A DNA stretch of 54,684 nucleotides from Lactiplantibacillus daowaiensis (GTDB lineage: Bacteria > Bacillota > Bacilli > Lactobacillales > Lactobacillaceae), in assembly GCF_005405085.1 (NCBI RefSeq), contig NZ_BJDJ01000021.1:1-54684 (forward strand), read 5' to 3'. Every line of letters begins with the position of its first letter. Position 1 is the stretch's first letter. Made by a program: the position numbers and the translations under genes. Below, piece by piece: positions 42,983-50,415 of this stretch. The notes under the pieces were generated by a model. The model had not been told where the DNA came from. It searched no databases and saw only the letters and a program-made list of their open reading frames with translations.

Positions 42983-43967
42983 GATAATCCCCCGTAATCA
43001 AATTAACTTTTGTAATCTCGCCCGAATTGTATGACTGTTGCGTCCCATCCGGTAACGCTAAAACAAGCGCCCCTGCGGCATTAATATCTTGCACAGTCCC
43101 GTAAATAAGCTGATCACCACTCTTTAGTTCAACTTGCTGGCCAATGACCATTGACAGCTGCCGATAATCGGCCATGAAATCACCAGTCGTATACGTCGCA
43201 TAACCCGCAAAGAAATACGATAATAGCTTGCTGACAACTTGGTTACGGGTGACCGTCGTTTGGGTCGTCACCGCCCCAGCCTTAGTTTGCAACCCATTGG
43301 GAAACTCGTTAGCCGGCGTCGTTAAATTGATCCCAATCCCCACGATAACGGTTGAAATCCGACCAGATTCTAAATCAGTCGTTGCTTCAGACAAAATACC
43401 AACGGCTTTATGATGGTTGACTAACACATCGTTGACCCATTTTAATTCAACTGGTACGTCAAACAAGTCGCGCAATGTTTTCGCCACGACTACCGCTGTA
43501 CTGGTCGTTAATAACCCCGGGTCAAATGGCATCCCCGCCATAATTGGTAACCCAATACTTAAGTAAAGTCCCGTTTCACTAGGCGAATAAAATGCCCGGC
43601 CAAACCGGCCATAACCACCAGTCTGAGTATTAGCAACCACAACGGTCGGCATAGTCAGCGGCTGCTTAGTTGCTAGTCGCTTCAAATAAGCGTTGGTTGA
43701 ATCAACTTGGTCTAAAACAATGACCGTCGGCGTTGTTGGTCCGGTGATACCTTGCATAATCGCTGGTTGACTTAATTGATTGTTGTCAACATAGCAATAT
43801 CCCCGGCCATGGCGACTTTCAATCGAATAGCCTTCATTTTGTAGTCCTTGAATCGCTTTCCAAATTGCGGTGCGACTAACTGCCAACTGTTGTGCCAATT
43901 GGTCGCCCGAACAATAATCTGGTGCAGCTTGCATTAATAAAGTTAAGACTGCGGTTTGCGTACTCAT
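42975..43967 (-). CDS. birA: Bifunctional biotin-protein ligase/repressor
   Basis: A 330-residue class II biotin ligase. The N-terminal winged helix (QLAVSRTAIWKAIQGLQNEGYSIESRHGRGY) is followed by the ligase domain with QTGGYGRFGRAFYSP (GRGR-like loop), the lysine motif LKWVNDVLVNHHKAVGILSE and the C-terminal SH3-like cap. It attaches biotin to carboxylases and, as biotinyl-AMP complex, represses its own operon. AGGGATG precedes the ATG at 43967; an ATG two codons earlier lies on the ribosome site. Confidence 0.94.
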   Translation of the reverse strand: MSTQTAVLTLLMQAAPDYCSGDQLAQQLAVSRTAIWKAIQGLQNEGYSIESRHGRGYCYVDNNQLSQPAIMQGITGPTTPTVIVLDQVDSTNAYLKRLATKQPLTMPTVVVANTQTGGYGRFGRAFYSPSETGLYLSIGLPIMAGMPFDPGLLTTSTAVVVAKTLRDLFDVPVELKWVNDVLVNHHKAVGILSEATTDLESGRISTVIVGIGINLTTPANEFPNGLQTKAGAVTTQTTVTRNQVVSKLLSYFFAGYATYTTGDFMADYRQLSMVIGQQVELKSGDQLIYGTVQDINAAGALVLALPDGTQQSYNSGEITKVNLITGDYHG

Positions 43968-43991
43968 TGCCATCCCTACTAACCTTTAGAT

Positions 43992-44023
43992 TTGTTAACC
44001 CATTATTTCACATTGGTTAACTA
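43992..44023 (-). promoter_or_regulatory. BirA operator overlapping the birA-bioY promoter
   Basis: TTGTTAAC (43992-43999), 16 nt, GTTAACTA (44016-44023), which resembles the Gram-positive BirA box of two GTTAAC half sites. On the minus strand the promoter TTGCGA-17-AATAAT is embedded in it. Confidence 0.75.
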
Positions 44024-44167
44024 GTCGCAATCTAAAGTTGTACTTTTATGGTATTTTTACCGGCAACGATTGCATCTACCGAAGTATTAGGATTCGTTAA
44101 CTGCGTTGCCAAACCTTTTGCTACGGTGGTATGATGGGTATTAAATATAATGAAATAAGGTGATCAT

Positions 44168-45076
44168 TTGAAACAAGGAACTACGATCATCACGTTGGAT
44201 AACGGCTACCATTTATGGACCAATACCCAAGGTGAAGGCGACATCCATTTACTCTGTTTACATGGTGGCCCTGGTGGTAACCACGAATACTGGGAAAACT
44301 TTGGTGAAAAGTTAGCTGATTTAGGCGTCCAAGTGACGATGTATGACCAATTAGGCTCATGGTACTCTGATCAACCTGACTACTCTGACCCTGAAATTGC
44401 TAAGAAGTATTTATCTTATGATTACTTCTTGGATGAAGTTGAAGAAGTTCGCCAAAAGCTTGGCTTAGATAACTTCTACTTGATCGGTCAATCATGGGGC
44501 GGTGCCTTAACCATGATGTATGCCTTGAAATATGGTCAACATTTAAAAGGTGCCATCATCTCAAGTATGGTTGACAATATCGACGAATACGTGGTTAACG
44601 TCAACAAGTGCCGGGAAGAATGTTTACCAGCTGACGCCGTCGCTTACATGAAACAAAAAGAAGCTGAAGGCAATTGGAATGACCCACAATATCAAAAATA
44701 CGTGGACGTTTTAAACGCTAATTACGTTGACCGTAAGCAACCCGTTGCCATCTCACACTTAATCAGTACGATGGCAACTCCAGTTTACAATGCGTTCCAA
44801 GGCGATAACGAATTCGTTATCACTGGGAAACTCAAGGAATGGGATATTCGTGACCAAATCCATAACATCAAAGTCCCAACGTTATTGACTTTTGGTGAAC
44901 ACGAAACGATGCCACTCGCTTCTGCTCGGCGGATGGCCCGTGACATTCCTAACTCACGCTTAGCAACAACGCCTAACGGTGGCCATCATCATATGATCGA
45001 TAACGCCCCAGTTTACTTCGACCACTTGGAACAATTCATCAAGGATGTTGAAGACGGTAGCTTTAATAAAGATTAA
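44168..45076 (+). CDS. Proline iminopeptidase-like alpha/beta hydrolase (S33)
   Basis: A 302-residue S33 hydrolase. It has the oxyanion motif LHGGPGGNHEYW, the nucleophile GQSWGGAL, the Asp region TFGEHE and the His in NGGHHHMIDN. The family releases N-terminal proline from peptides, complementing pepX. The start is TTG at 44168, 5 nt after AAGGTG; no better ATG exists nearby. Its close match to the Lactobacillus PepI/PepR group makes peptidase activity likely, but the substrate is not certain. Confidence 0.88.
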   Translation: MKQGTTIITLDNGYHLWTNTQGEGDIHLLCLHGGPGGNHEYWENFGEKLADLGVQVTMYDQLGSWYSDQPDYSDPEIAKKYLSYDYFLDEVEEVRQKLGLDNFYLIGQSWGGALTMMYALKYGQHLKGAIISSMVDNIDEYVVNVNKCREECLPADAVAYMKQKEAEGNWNDPQYQKYVDVLNANYVDRKQPVAISHLISTMATPVYNAFQGDNEFVITGKLKEWDIRDQIHNIKVPTLLTFGEHETMPLASARRMARDIPNSRLATTPNGGHHHMIDNAPVYFDHLEQFIKDVEDGSFNKD

Positions 45077-45080
45077 TCTC

Positions 45081-45113
45081 TTAGACTTCGCTAATTTAGC
45101 GGAGTCTTTTTTT
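45081..45113 (+). terminator. Terminator after the proline-iminopeptidase-like gene
   Basis: AGACTTCGCTAA and TAGCGGAGTCT arms, followed by TTTTTTT. Confidence 0.85.
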
Positions 45114-45119
45114 GCGTCT

Positions 45120-45377
45120 TTGCCGGCTACGCTGCTTAACGATTCCGACAACCAGTTCTTAGCACAGTCAAACCAGGATTAGCGTCCTGTGTCGATGTCG
45201 TTAGCTGGTGTATTTTGCCAGCTTACGACATGGGCCGTCTTTAAGATGTGGGGTATCAGCTTAAAAGCGCCTGGTAGACCGCTTTTGGGCTACCAGGTTG
45301 GCCCCACCGGACAGAAATCCTGGTCTGACTGTGCGTTAACGCTTATCGGTGGAATCACTAAGCGACGAAACCGGCAA
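45120..45377. ncRNA. Structured RNA-like element, copy B
   Basis: The closing helices are TTGCCGG/CCGGCAA (45120-45126, 45371-45377), GCTTA/TAAGC and GATTCC/GGAATC. A 17-bp helix follows, 45163-45179 with 45317-45333 (one mismatch, a G-U wobble on the minus strand). Inside are three hairpins: 45195-45231 (14-bp arms), 45239-45265 and 45270-45297. The GTTAG/CTTAC mismatch in hairpin 1 and the ACCG...GG loop of hairpin 3 match copy A. GTGGGG in the second loop can pair with CCCCAC after the third hairpin. It lies between two terminators and converging genes, so it needs its own promoter or is a DNA-level element. Confidence 0.5.
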
Positions 45378-45378
45378 G

Positions 45379-45411
45379 AAAAAAGCCCGCACCTAATTGA
45401 TAGATGCGGGC
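45379..45411 (-). terminator. Terminator after the purine permease
   Basis: GCCCGCA (45385-45391) pairs with TGCGGGC (45405-45411), with TTTTTT following on the minus strand. Confidence 0.88.
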
Positions 45412-45428
45412 CGTTAATAGTTTAATTA

Positions 45429-46736
45429 TCAGACGTTTAAAATCCATAAGAAGAGAATAAAGACGAAGAACAAGACGTACATTAATGGGTGCACTTCTTT
45501 AGCGTGCTTCGTGGCAACCATCATAATCACATAACTGATGAATCCTAAAGCAATCCCATCAGAGATGCTGTAAGTCAATGGCATCCCGATGACCGTCAAG
45601 AATGCCGGTACCGCGATTTCAAATCGGTGCCAGTTAATTTCCTTCAATGATTCGGCCATCAATACCCCAACAATAATCAAGGCTGGTGCAGTGACTTGGT
45701 TGGTCACAACATTCAACAATGGTGAGAAAAACATCCCTAAAATAAAGAGTAAGCCGGTCACCACTGCACTAAACCCAGAACGACCACCAACGGCAATCCC
45801 GGCTGAAGATTCGACGTAAGCCGAAGTTGGGGATGTCCCCAATACTGACCCAACTAACATTGACGTTGAATCGGCCATTAAAGCACTCCCGACCCGTGGC
45901 ATCTTGTTATTCTTCATGAAACCAGCTTGTTCAGCCAATCCCACTAAAGTCCCCGCTGTATCAAAGAACGTGACTAACAAGAACGTCAAGACCACGATAA
46001 TCAACTGTAAACTATTAATATCACCAACGTGCGCTAAAGCCACCCCAAATGTTGGCTTCAAAGAAGGTGCTGCCGAAACGATATGACTTGGCATCTTAAT
46101 CAAGCCGGTAAATAATCCGAGTAGCGCGGTTAAAACCATCCCAATAAAAATCCCACCGGGAACTTTACGACTCATTAAAACCAACGTTACGATTAAACCA
46201 AAAATCGTTAACCAAGTCGTCCCGACATTTAAAGGTCCTAACCCAACGACAGTTGACTTGTTGGCCACAATCAAACCGCCACCATGTAACCCGATAAAAG
46301 CGATGAAGAACCCAATCCCAGCGGAAATGGCGAGCTTCATATCACGTGGAATCGCATCAATAATCATTTCTCGCAAACGGAAAACTGTAATAATCATGAA
46401 AATTACGGAAGCAACAAAAACCCCAGCTAGCGCAGTTTGCCACTTAATACCCATCCCAATGACCACTGAATAGGTAAAGAACGCATTGACCCCTAATCCA
46501 GGTGCAATCGCAATCGGATATTTAGCGACGATCCCCATTAACAAACAACCTAACGCTGACGCCAATGCAGTCGCGGTAAAGACTGCCCCAGCATCCATTC
46601 CTGAAGCGCCTAAGACGCTTGGATTAACGAACAGAATGTATGCCATCGAAACAAACGTCGTTACCCCAGCTAGGGTCTCAGTTCGCATCGTGGTATTGAG
46701 CTCTGAAAAATTAAAATATGCCGCAATTTTATTCAT
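45429..46736 (-). CDS. pbuG: NCS2/AzgA-like purine permease (hypoxanthine/guanine)
   Basis: A 435-residue permease of the AzgA-like NCS2 group (PbuG/PbuO). Signatures are MRTETLAGVTTFVSMAYILFVNP, GLGVNAFFTYSVV and GTSPTSAYVESSAGIAVGGRSG, with about 13 membrane segments. It imports hypoxanthine and guanine for salvage. GGAGG lies 6 nt before the ATG at 46736; the longer frame to 46766 has that site inside it. Two CGAAC-type boxes upstream resemble the motif before guaA, suggesting shared PurR control. Confidence 0.9.
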   Translation of the reverse strand: MNKIAAYFNFSELNTTMRTETLAGVTTFVSMAYILFVNPSVLGASGMDAGAVFTATALASALGCLLMGIVAKYPIAIAPGLGVNAFFTYSVVIGMGIKWQTALAGVFVASVIFMIITVFRLREMIIDAIPRDMKLAISAGIGFFIAFIGLHGGGLIVANKSTVVGLGPLNVGTTWLTIFGLIVTLVLMSRKVPGGIFIGMVLTALLGLFTGLIKMPSHIVSAAPSLKPTFGVALAHVGDINSLQLIIVVLTFLLVTFFDTAGTLVGLAEQAGFMKNNKMPRVGSALMADSTSMLVGSVLGTSPTSAYVESSAGIAVGGRSGFSAVVTGLLFILGMFFSPLLNVVTNQVTAPALIIVGVLMAESLKEINWHRFEIAVPAFLTVIGMPLTYSISDGIALGFISYVIMMVATKHAKEVHPLMYVLFFVFILFLWILNV

Positions 46737-46778
46737 GATTTCCTCCAGAATTTGAGATAATAGCATTTTGCATATTTG

Positions 46779-46853
46779 TAAACGTTCGTGTTTTATATCT
46801 CTTAGACAAGCATTATATTATCATTGTTAGTTGTTAAAAGCAATATCCGAACG
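46779..46853 (-). promoter_or_regulatory. pbuG promoter region with two PurBox-like sites
   Basis: -10 TATAAT on the minus strand at 46812-46817 with no good -35. CGAACGTTT lies at 46780-46788 and CCGAACG, on the plus strand, at 46847-46853. The paired, oppositely oriented CGAAC motifs and poor -35 fit a PurR-controlled promoter. No purine riboswitch core is seen. Confidence 0.5.
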
Positions 46854-46963
46854 CTAACTAATTAAAAGCGACTTTATTTCTATTTTTATTTTTTTAAGTT
46901 CTGTACTAGAATGAAAGTGATTACAAGATGATACTAGTAGCGTCCACCGGGGGAGTGAGATAA

Positions 46964-47125
46964 ATGGCTAGTTCCAAATTTAGTGCAATTTTCTTTTTAA
47001 TCTTATATGCGGTCTTACTATATTTCGTGTTTACCATGCAAAACATGGTGGCCATGTATTTAATGGCGATTGGGATGTTTTTAGAAGCTTGTGAAGGCGT
47101 CTATTGCAATTTCTTTAAGCACTAA
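46964..47125 (+). CDS. Small membrane protein, 53 aa
   Basis: A frame starting MASSKFSAIFFLILYAVLLY, followed by a second hydrophobic stretch (MYLMAIGMFLEACEGVYCNF) and ending FKH. Two membrane spans are likely, and the end is Cys/aromatic-rich. GGGGGAGTGAG precedes the ATG, and a terminator follows directly. It is divergent from the purine permease. No family recognised. Confidence 0.65.
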   Translation: MASSKFSAIFFLILYAVLLYFVFTMQNMVAMYLMAIGMFLEACEGVYCNFFKH

Positions 47126-47128
47126 AAC

Positions 47129-47175
47129 ACAAAGCCGGTGTTGAAACCTTTGGATTTCAGCACCGGCTTTATGTT
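47129..47175. terminator. Bidirectional terminator
   Basis: AAAGCCGGTG.TGAAA and TTTCA.CACCGGCTTT pair around a short loop, between the 53-residue gene and the converging MarR gene. Confidence 0.88.
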
Positions 47176-47176
47176 T

Positions 47177-47662
47177 TTAGTGATGATAATGTAACTGACT
47201 CGCATGTGCCGTTTGTTGAACTTGATCAACTTTAGAGCTTATCGTTTGCAACAACTCGATGGCTTGGTTAACTTTACTGGTCCCTAGTTGTTGGACCCAT
47301 GCATCAAAATGTTCGCTGATTGCTTGATCCACCAACTGTTCAATCCGTTCCCCACTGGCGGTTAAGTGTAAATATAGCCGCCGCCGATCTTGCGGGTCAG
47401 GGACTTGAAAAATATATTCTTGCGATAAAAGCGCTTTAATTTGGCGGGAAATCGCACTACGCGTCACTTGTCGTTGTGACGCAATATCATTTAGGGTCAC
47501 TTGGTCCGCCATTGCAATACGGCGTAAAATTAAAAATTGCTCAAATGACAAATTATTTTGACTGAGCGGCCAAGCCACTAAATCCGCCATTAGCTTAGTT
47601 GTACTTTGATAAGCCTCAAAATAACTGTTTAATAAGTTACCGAGGTCGGCTTGCTGATTCAT
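47177..47662 (-). CDS. MarR family transcriptional regulator (LicD-linked)
   Basis: A 161-residue winged-helix regulator. The recognition helix region is TLNDIASQRQVTRSAISRQIKALLSQEYIFQ, and the wing is VPDPQDRRRLYLHLTASG. The start at 47662 follows GGTGAGAG; an ATG at 47674 is also open. Divergent from licD. Its targets are unknown, and no clear palindrome is seen between the two genes. Confidence 0.85.
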   Translation of the reverse strand: MNQQADLGNLLNSYFEAYQSTTKLMADLVAWPLSQNNLSFEQFLILRRIAMADQVTLNDIASQRQVTRSAISRQIKALLSQEYIFQVPDPQDRRRLYLHLTASGERIEQLVDQAISEHFDAWVQQLGTSKVNQAIELLQTISSKVDQVQQTAHASQLHYHH

Positions 47663-47821
47663 CTCTCTCACCATCGTTTCATTTGCTAGATTTATACATG
47701 CCTAAAATATAACACGGCTTTAACTATTTTGCACAGAAACACCAACCGATTCGGGATTTTGTCCCTGGTAAAGCATCCTACCTAACATTTTTCGGCTAAA
47801 ACGTGTATGATTAAGGATAGA

Positions 47822-47836
47822 TTAAAACGCTTACGC
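47822..47836 (+). promoter_or_regulatory. cre-like site before licD
   Basis: TTAAAACGCTTACG agrees with the cre consensus at 12 of 14 positions. It lies just downstream of a TATGAT -10-like hexamer and next to the AAGGAG of licD, where CcpA could act as a roadblock. Weak. Confidence 0.35.
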
Positions 47837-47852
47837 ATAAGGAGCTGATGAC

Positions 47853-48662
47853 ATGTCACTCACACCTTTGCATCAAGTTGAACTTAACTTAATGCAACTT
47901 GTTACGAAAATCTGTGACGCAGAAAAGATTGACTATTTTTTGATTGGCGGTTCCCTCTTAGGCGCCATTCGACACCAAGGGTTCATTCCTTGGGATGATG
48001 ATATCGACATCGGCATGCGCCGGTCTGAATACCAACGCTTCATCGCCGTGGCCAATAAATACTTGGACCCAGACGCCTACTTTTTACAAACAGGCGCTAG
48101 TGACCCTGATTATGGGCTCAGTTATATGAAACTATTAGATGTAAATACCTACATTGAAGAAAAAAACAACGTTAACAATGCGTTTAAGGGCGTGTTTGTC
48201 GATATCTTCCCGTTTGATAAGATTCCAGCTGACGAAGAGTTGCGACGGTCACAAATGATGCATTTCAAATTAGAAGATGCTGCCATTTTGTTACGTCTGA
48301 ATTATAATTTTGTCAAAACGCCCCTACGCAATCTCATTACTAAAAAAACACCGCAACAATTAGCCGATGTCAATGACCACAAGCAACAACGTGAAGACTA
48401 CATGCGTCTCTACGAGAATTCAGATGCGCGCACGTATAAGAACTTGGCTTCACAATACGATTATGACAAAGAAATCCTATCCGATGATGAGTTGACTGAA
48501 TTACAACTAGCACCTTTCGAAACGATTCAAGTTAAGATTCCGGCAGCGTATGACGCGATTTTAACGCGGATGTATGGCGATTATATGCAACTTCCACCTG
48601 AAAACCAACGCGTGGAAAAGCATCTCAACAAACTAATCATTAATAATCGCGAAATTTTGTAA
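47853..48662 (+). CDS. LicD family phosphotransferase
   Basis: A 269-residue LicD/fukutin-like protein with the motif FLIGGSLLGAIRHQGFIPWDDDIDIGMRRSEYQRF (metal-binding aspartates) and FVDIFPFDKIP. LicD proteins transfer phosphocholine or sugar-phosphate groups to surface polymers; whether choline is used here is unknown. AAGGAG precedes the ATG. Monocistronic with a terminator; probably acts on teichoic acid or capsular glycans. Confidence 0.87.
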   Translation: MSLTPLHQVELNLMQLVTKICDAEKIDYFLIGGSLLGAIRHQGFIPWDDDIDIGMRRSEYQRFIAVANKYLDPDAYFLQTGASDPDYGLSYMKLLDVNTYIEEKNNVNNAFKGVFVDIFPFDKIPADEELRRSQMMHFKLEDAAILLRLNYNFVKTPLRNLITKKTPQQLADVNDHKQQREDYMRLYENSDARTYKNLASQYDYDKEILSDDELTELQLAPFETIQVKIPAAYDAILTRMYGDYMQLPPENQRVEKHLNKLIINNREIL

Positions 48663-48670
48663 GCACGCTT

Positions 48671-48716
48671 AGAGTAGTTCAGTAACCAATTAGGTGACTG
48701 GTCTACTCTTTTTTAT
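48671..48716 (+). terminator. Terminator after licD
   Basis: AGAGTAG..CAGT and ACTG..CTACTCT arms, then TTTTTT. Confidence 0.85.
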
Positions 48717-48885
48717 TCGGGCCACCTAAATAATTTGCTAACGAAAGCCATTACATTTTTTTAATGGTATTAAATTAACTTTTGCGTATGTTACTATTGA
48801 AAAGAGCGCAGTATGGTCTGATAGAATCAAACAATCTTTAGGTATATTTCAGCTGATTCATTGACTAGAAAATGGGGGGCACAAC

Positions 48886-50415
48886 ATGGCAGCAAAACTG
48901 TTTGGTATTATGATGATTAACGTTCAAAATATTGAACTTTCAATCGTCAACTTAAAAACTTTACGACAAGTTGAACGCGTGCGTTCAGATGTCGCTTTAG
49001 GTGAAGATTTATATGATGAACACACAATCGACTATGACTCAGTCGAACAAGCCTCACAAGCACTAACTGGTTTTATTCAAATCATTCATGATTACGGGGT
49101 TACTGACTATCACTTATGGGGGTCTTGGTCATTATCTACCGCTAATAACGCGGACTATATTCAAGATCAATTGCTCGTGCGTACGGGACTGAAAATTGAT
49201 TGGTTGTCCAATAGTCAAGAAACCTACTTGCGGTCCGCCGCAGTTGCAGTTAACTTTCCAAAATTCAAACAGATCATTCAAGAACCTACCTATTTGTTGG
49301 GGATTAATTCTGGTAGCGTCGGCATTTCACACTATGATCAGGGCAGTTTTGCTTTTTCGCGGAGCTTACGTTTAGGACCGGTCCGGATTGCTGAAGTCTT
49401 AGAAGACTTACAATCGACAGTCCCCAATTATGTTGAAGTCCTCGACGATTACATTTCTAGTCAAATCGCCGACTTCGGCCGCTTCTTACCAACAACTCGT
49501 CAACAACCCAGCCAAGTTGTGATGCTTGGGGTCGCACCATTTTCTAACCTATTCCAACAATCACAAACTGATGCTGGCGTCCAAGAATTAAGCGTAACGG
49601 ACTTTAGAGCAATGTATAACGACGCCATTAATGCGTCAGATCAGTATTTGATGGAAAAATATGACGTTGATGAAACAGATGTCCGCCTAATTATTCCAGA
49701 ACTACTCTTGATCAGTGAACTGCTACAGCTCACTAATGCTAAATCAATCTGGTTAGGTAATGTCACTGCTTTAGATGGTTTAATCATTCAAGAAGCCGTT
49801 AAACTGGGCTATAAAAAATATAACTTCAACAATCAAATCGTAACGGCCGCTAAAAATTTAGCTAATCGTTACAATGTCGAACCTAAACATCGTGATTTGG
49901 TCACTAAGTTCTCTTTACATTTGTTTGACCAACTCAAGCCATTGCATCATTTAACTAAACGCGACCGGTTGTTGCTACAAGTGGCCGCAATCGTCCATGA
50001 CGTCGGTAGCTATATTGATCCACACCAACATTACATGCATTCGGACTATATTTTGCGAGCAACTGAATTGACTGGCTTAACTGATGAAGAAAAACAATCA
50101 ATTGCGACGATTTCACGATATCACAGTGCGCAAACACCCTCAAAAGACATCAAACATTTTGAACATATGAGTCTAGAGCAACGATTAGTCGTCTCAAAAT
50201 TATCCGCCATTTTAAGAATTGCGGATGCTTTAGATGATGGTCGCCAACAAAAAATCAGTAAAATTTCAGTATCCATTAAGAATCCTAAAGTGATCATCAC
50301 CTGCTATTCACATGATGATCTATTCTTAGAAAACTGGGTCTTTTCGCAAAAAGCGGAATTCTTCAAGGAAGTCTTCGGCCTGACACCAGTAATTAAACGA
50401 CGGGGAGTGCGTTAA
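48886..50415 (+). CDS. Ppx/GppA-like protein with degenerate active site plus HD domain
   Basis: A 509-residue protein with the Ppx/GppA fold in residues ~1-300 and an HD domain in ~320-509. The expected phosphate-1 motif (D-x-G-S-N-S-x-R) is replaced by FGIMMINVQNIELSI. The phosphate-2 motif (D-x-GGGS) reads LGINSGSVGISHYDQG, and the aspartate and two glycines are lost. The HD domain keeps its histidines and HD pair (VAAIVHDVGSYIDPHQHYMHSDYIL). It heads a three-gene operon with ppk and an intact ppx, overlapping ppk by one base, so a regulatory or nucleotide-binding role beside PPK is more likely than exopolyphosphatase activity. The ATG follows AATGGGGGG. Confidence 0.85.
   Translation: MAAKLFGIMMINVQNIELSIVNLKTLRQVERVRSDVALGEDLYDEHTIDYDSVEQASQALTGFIQIIHDYGVTDYHLWGSWSLSTANNADYIQDQLLVRTGLKIDWLSNSQETYLRSAAVAVNFPKFKQIIQEPTYLLGINSGSVGISHYDQGSFAFSRSLRLGPVRIAEVLEDLQSTVPNYVEVLDDYISSQIADFGRFLPTTRQQPSQVVMLGVAPFSNLFQQSQTDAGVQELSVTDFRAMYNDAINASDQYLMEKYDVDETDVRLIIPELLLISELLQLTNAKSIWLGNVTALDGLIIQEAVKLGYKKYNFNNQIVTAAKNLANRYNVEPKHRDLVTKFSLHLFDQLKPLHHLTKRDRLLLQVAAIVHDVGSYIDPHQHYMHSDYILRATELTGLTDEEKQSIATISRYHSAQTPSKDIKHFEHMSLEQRLVVSKLSAILRIADALDDGRQQKISKISVSIKNPKVIITCYSHDDLFLENWVFSQKAEFFKEVFGLTPVIKRRGVR

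Noticed and set aside
46737..46963. Purine riboswitch before the purine permease
   Set aside because: The conserved TATA...ATCCG aptamer core and loop sequences are missing; PurBox-like sites are present instead.
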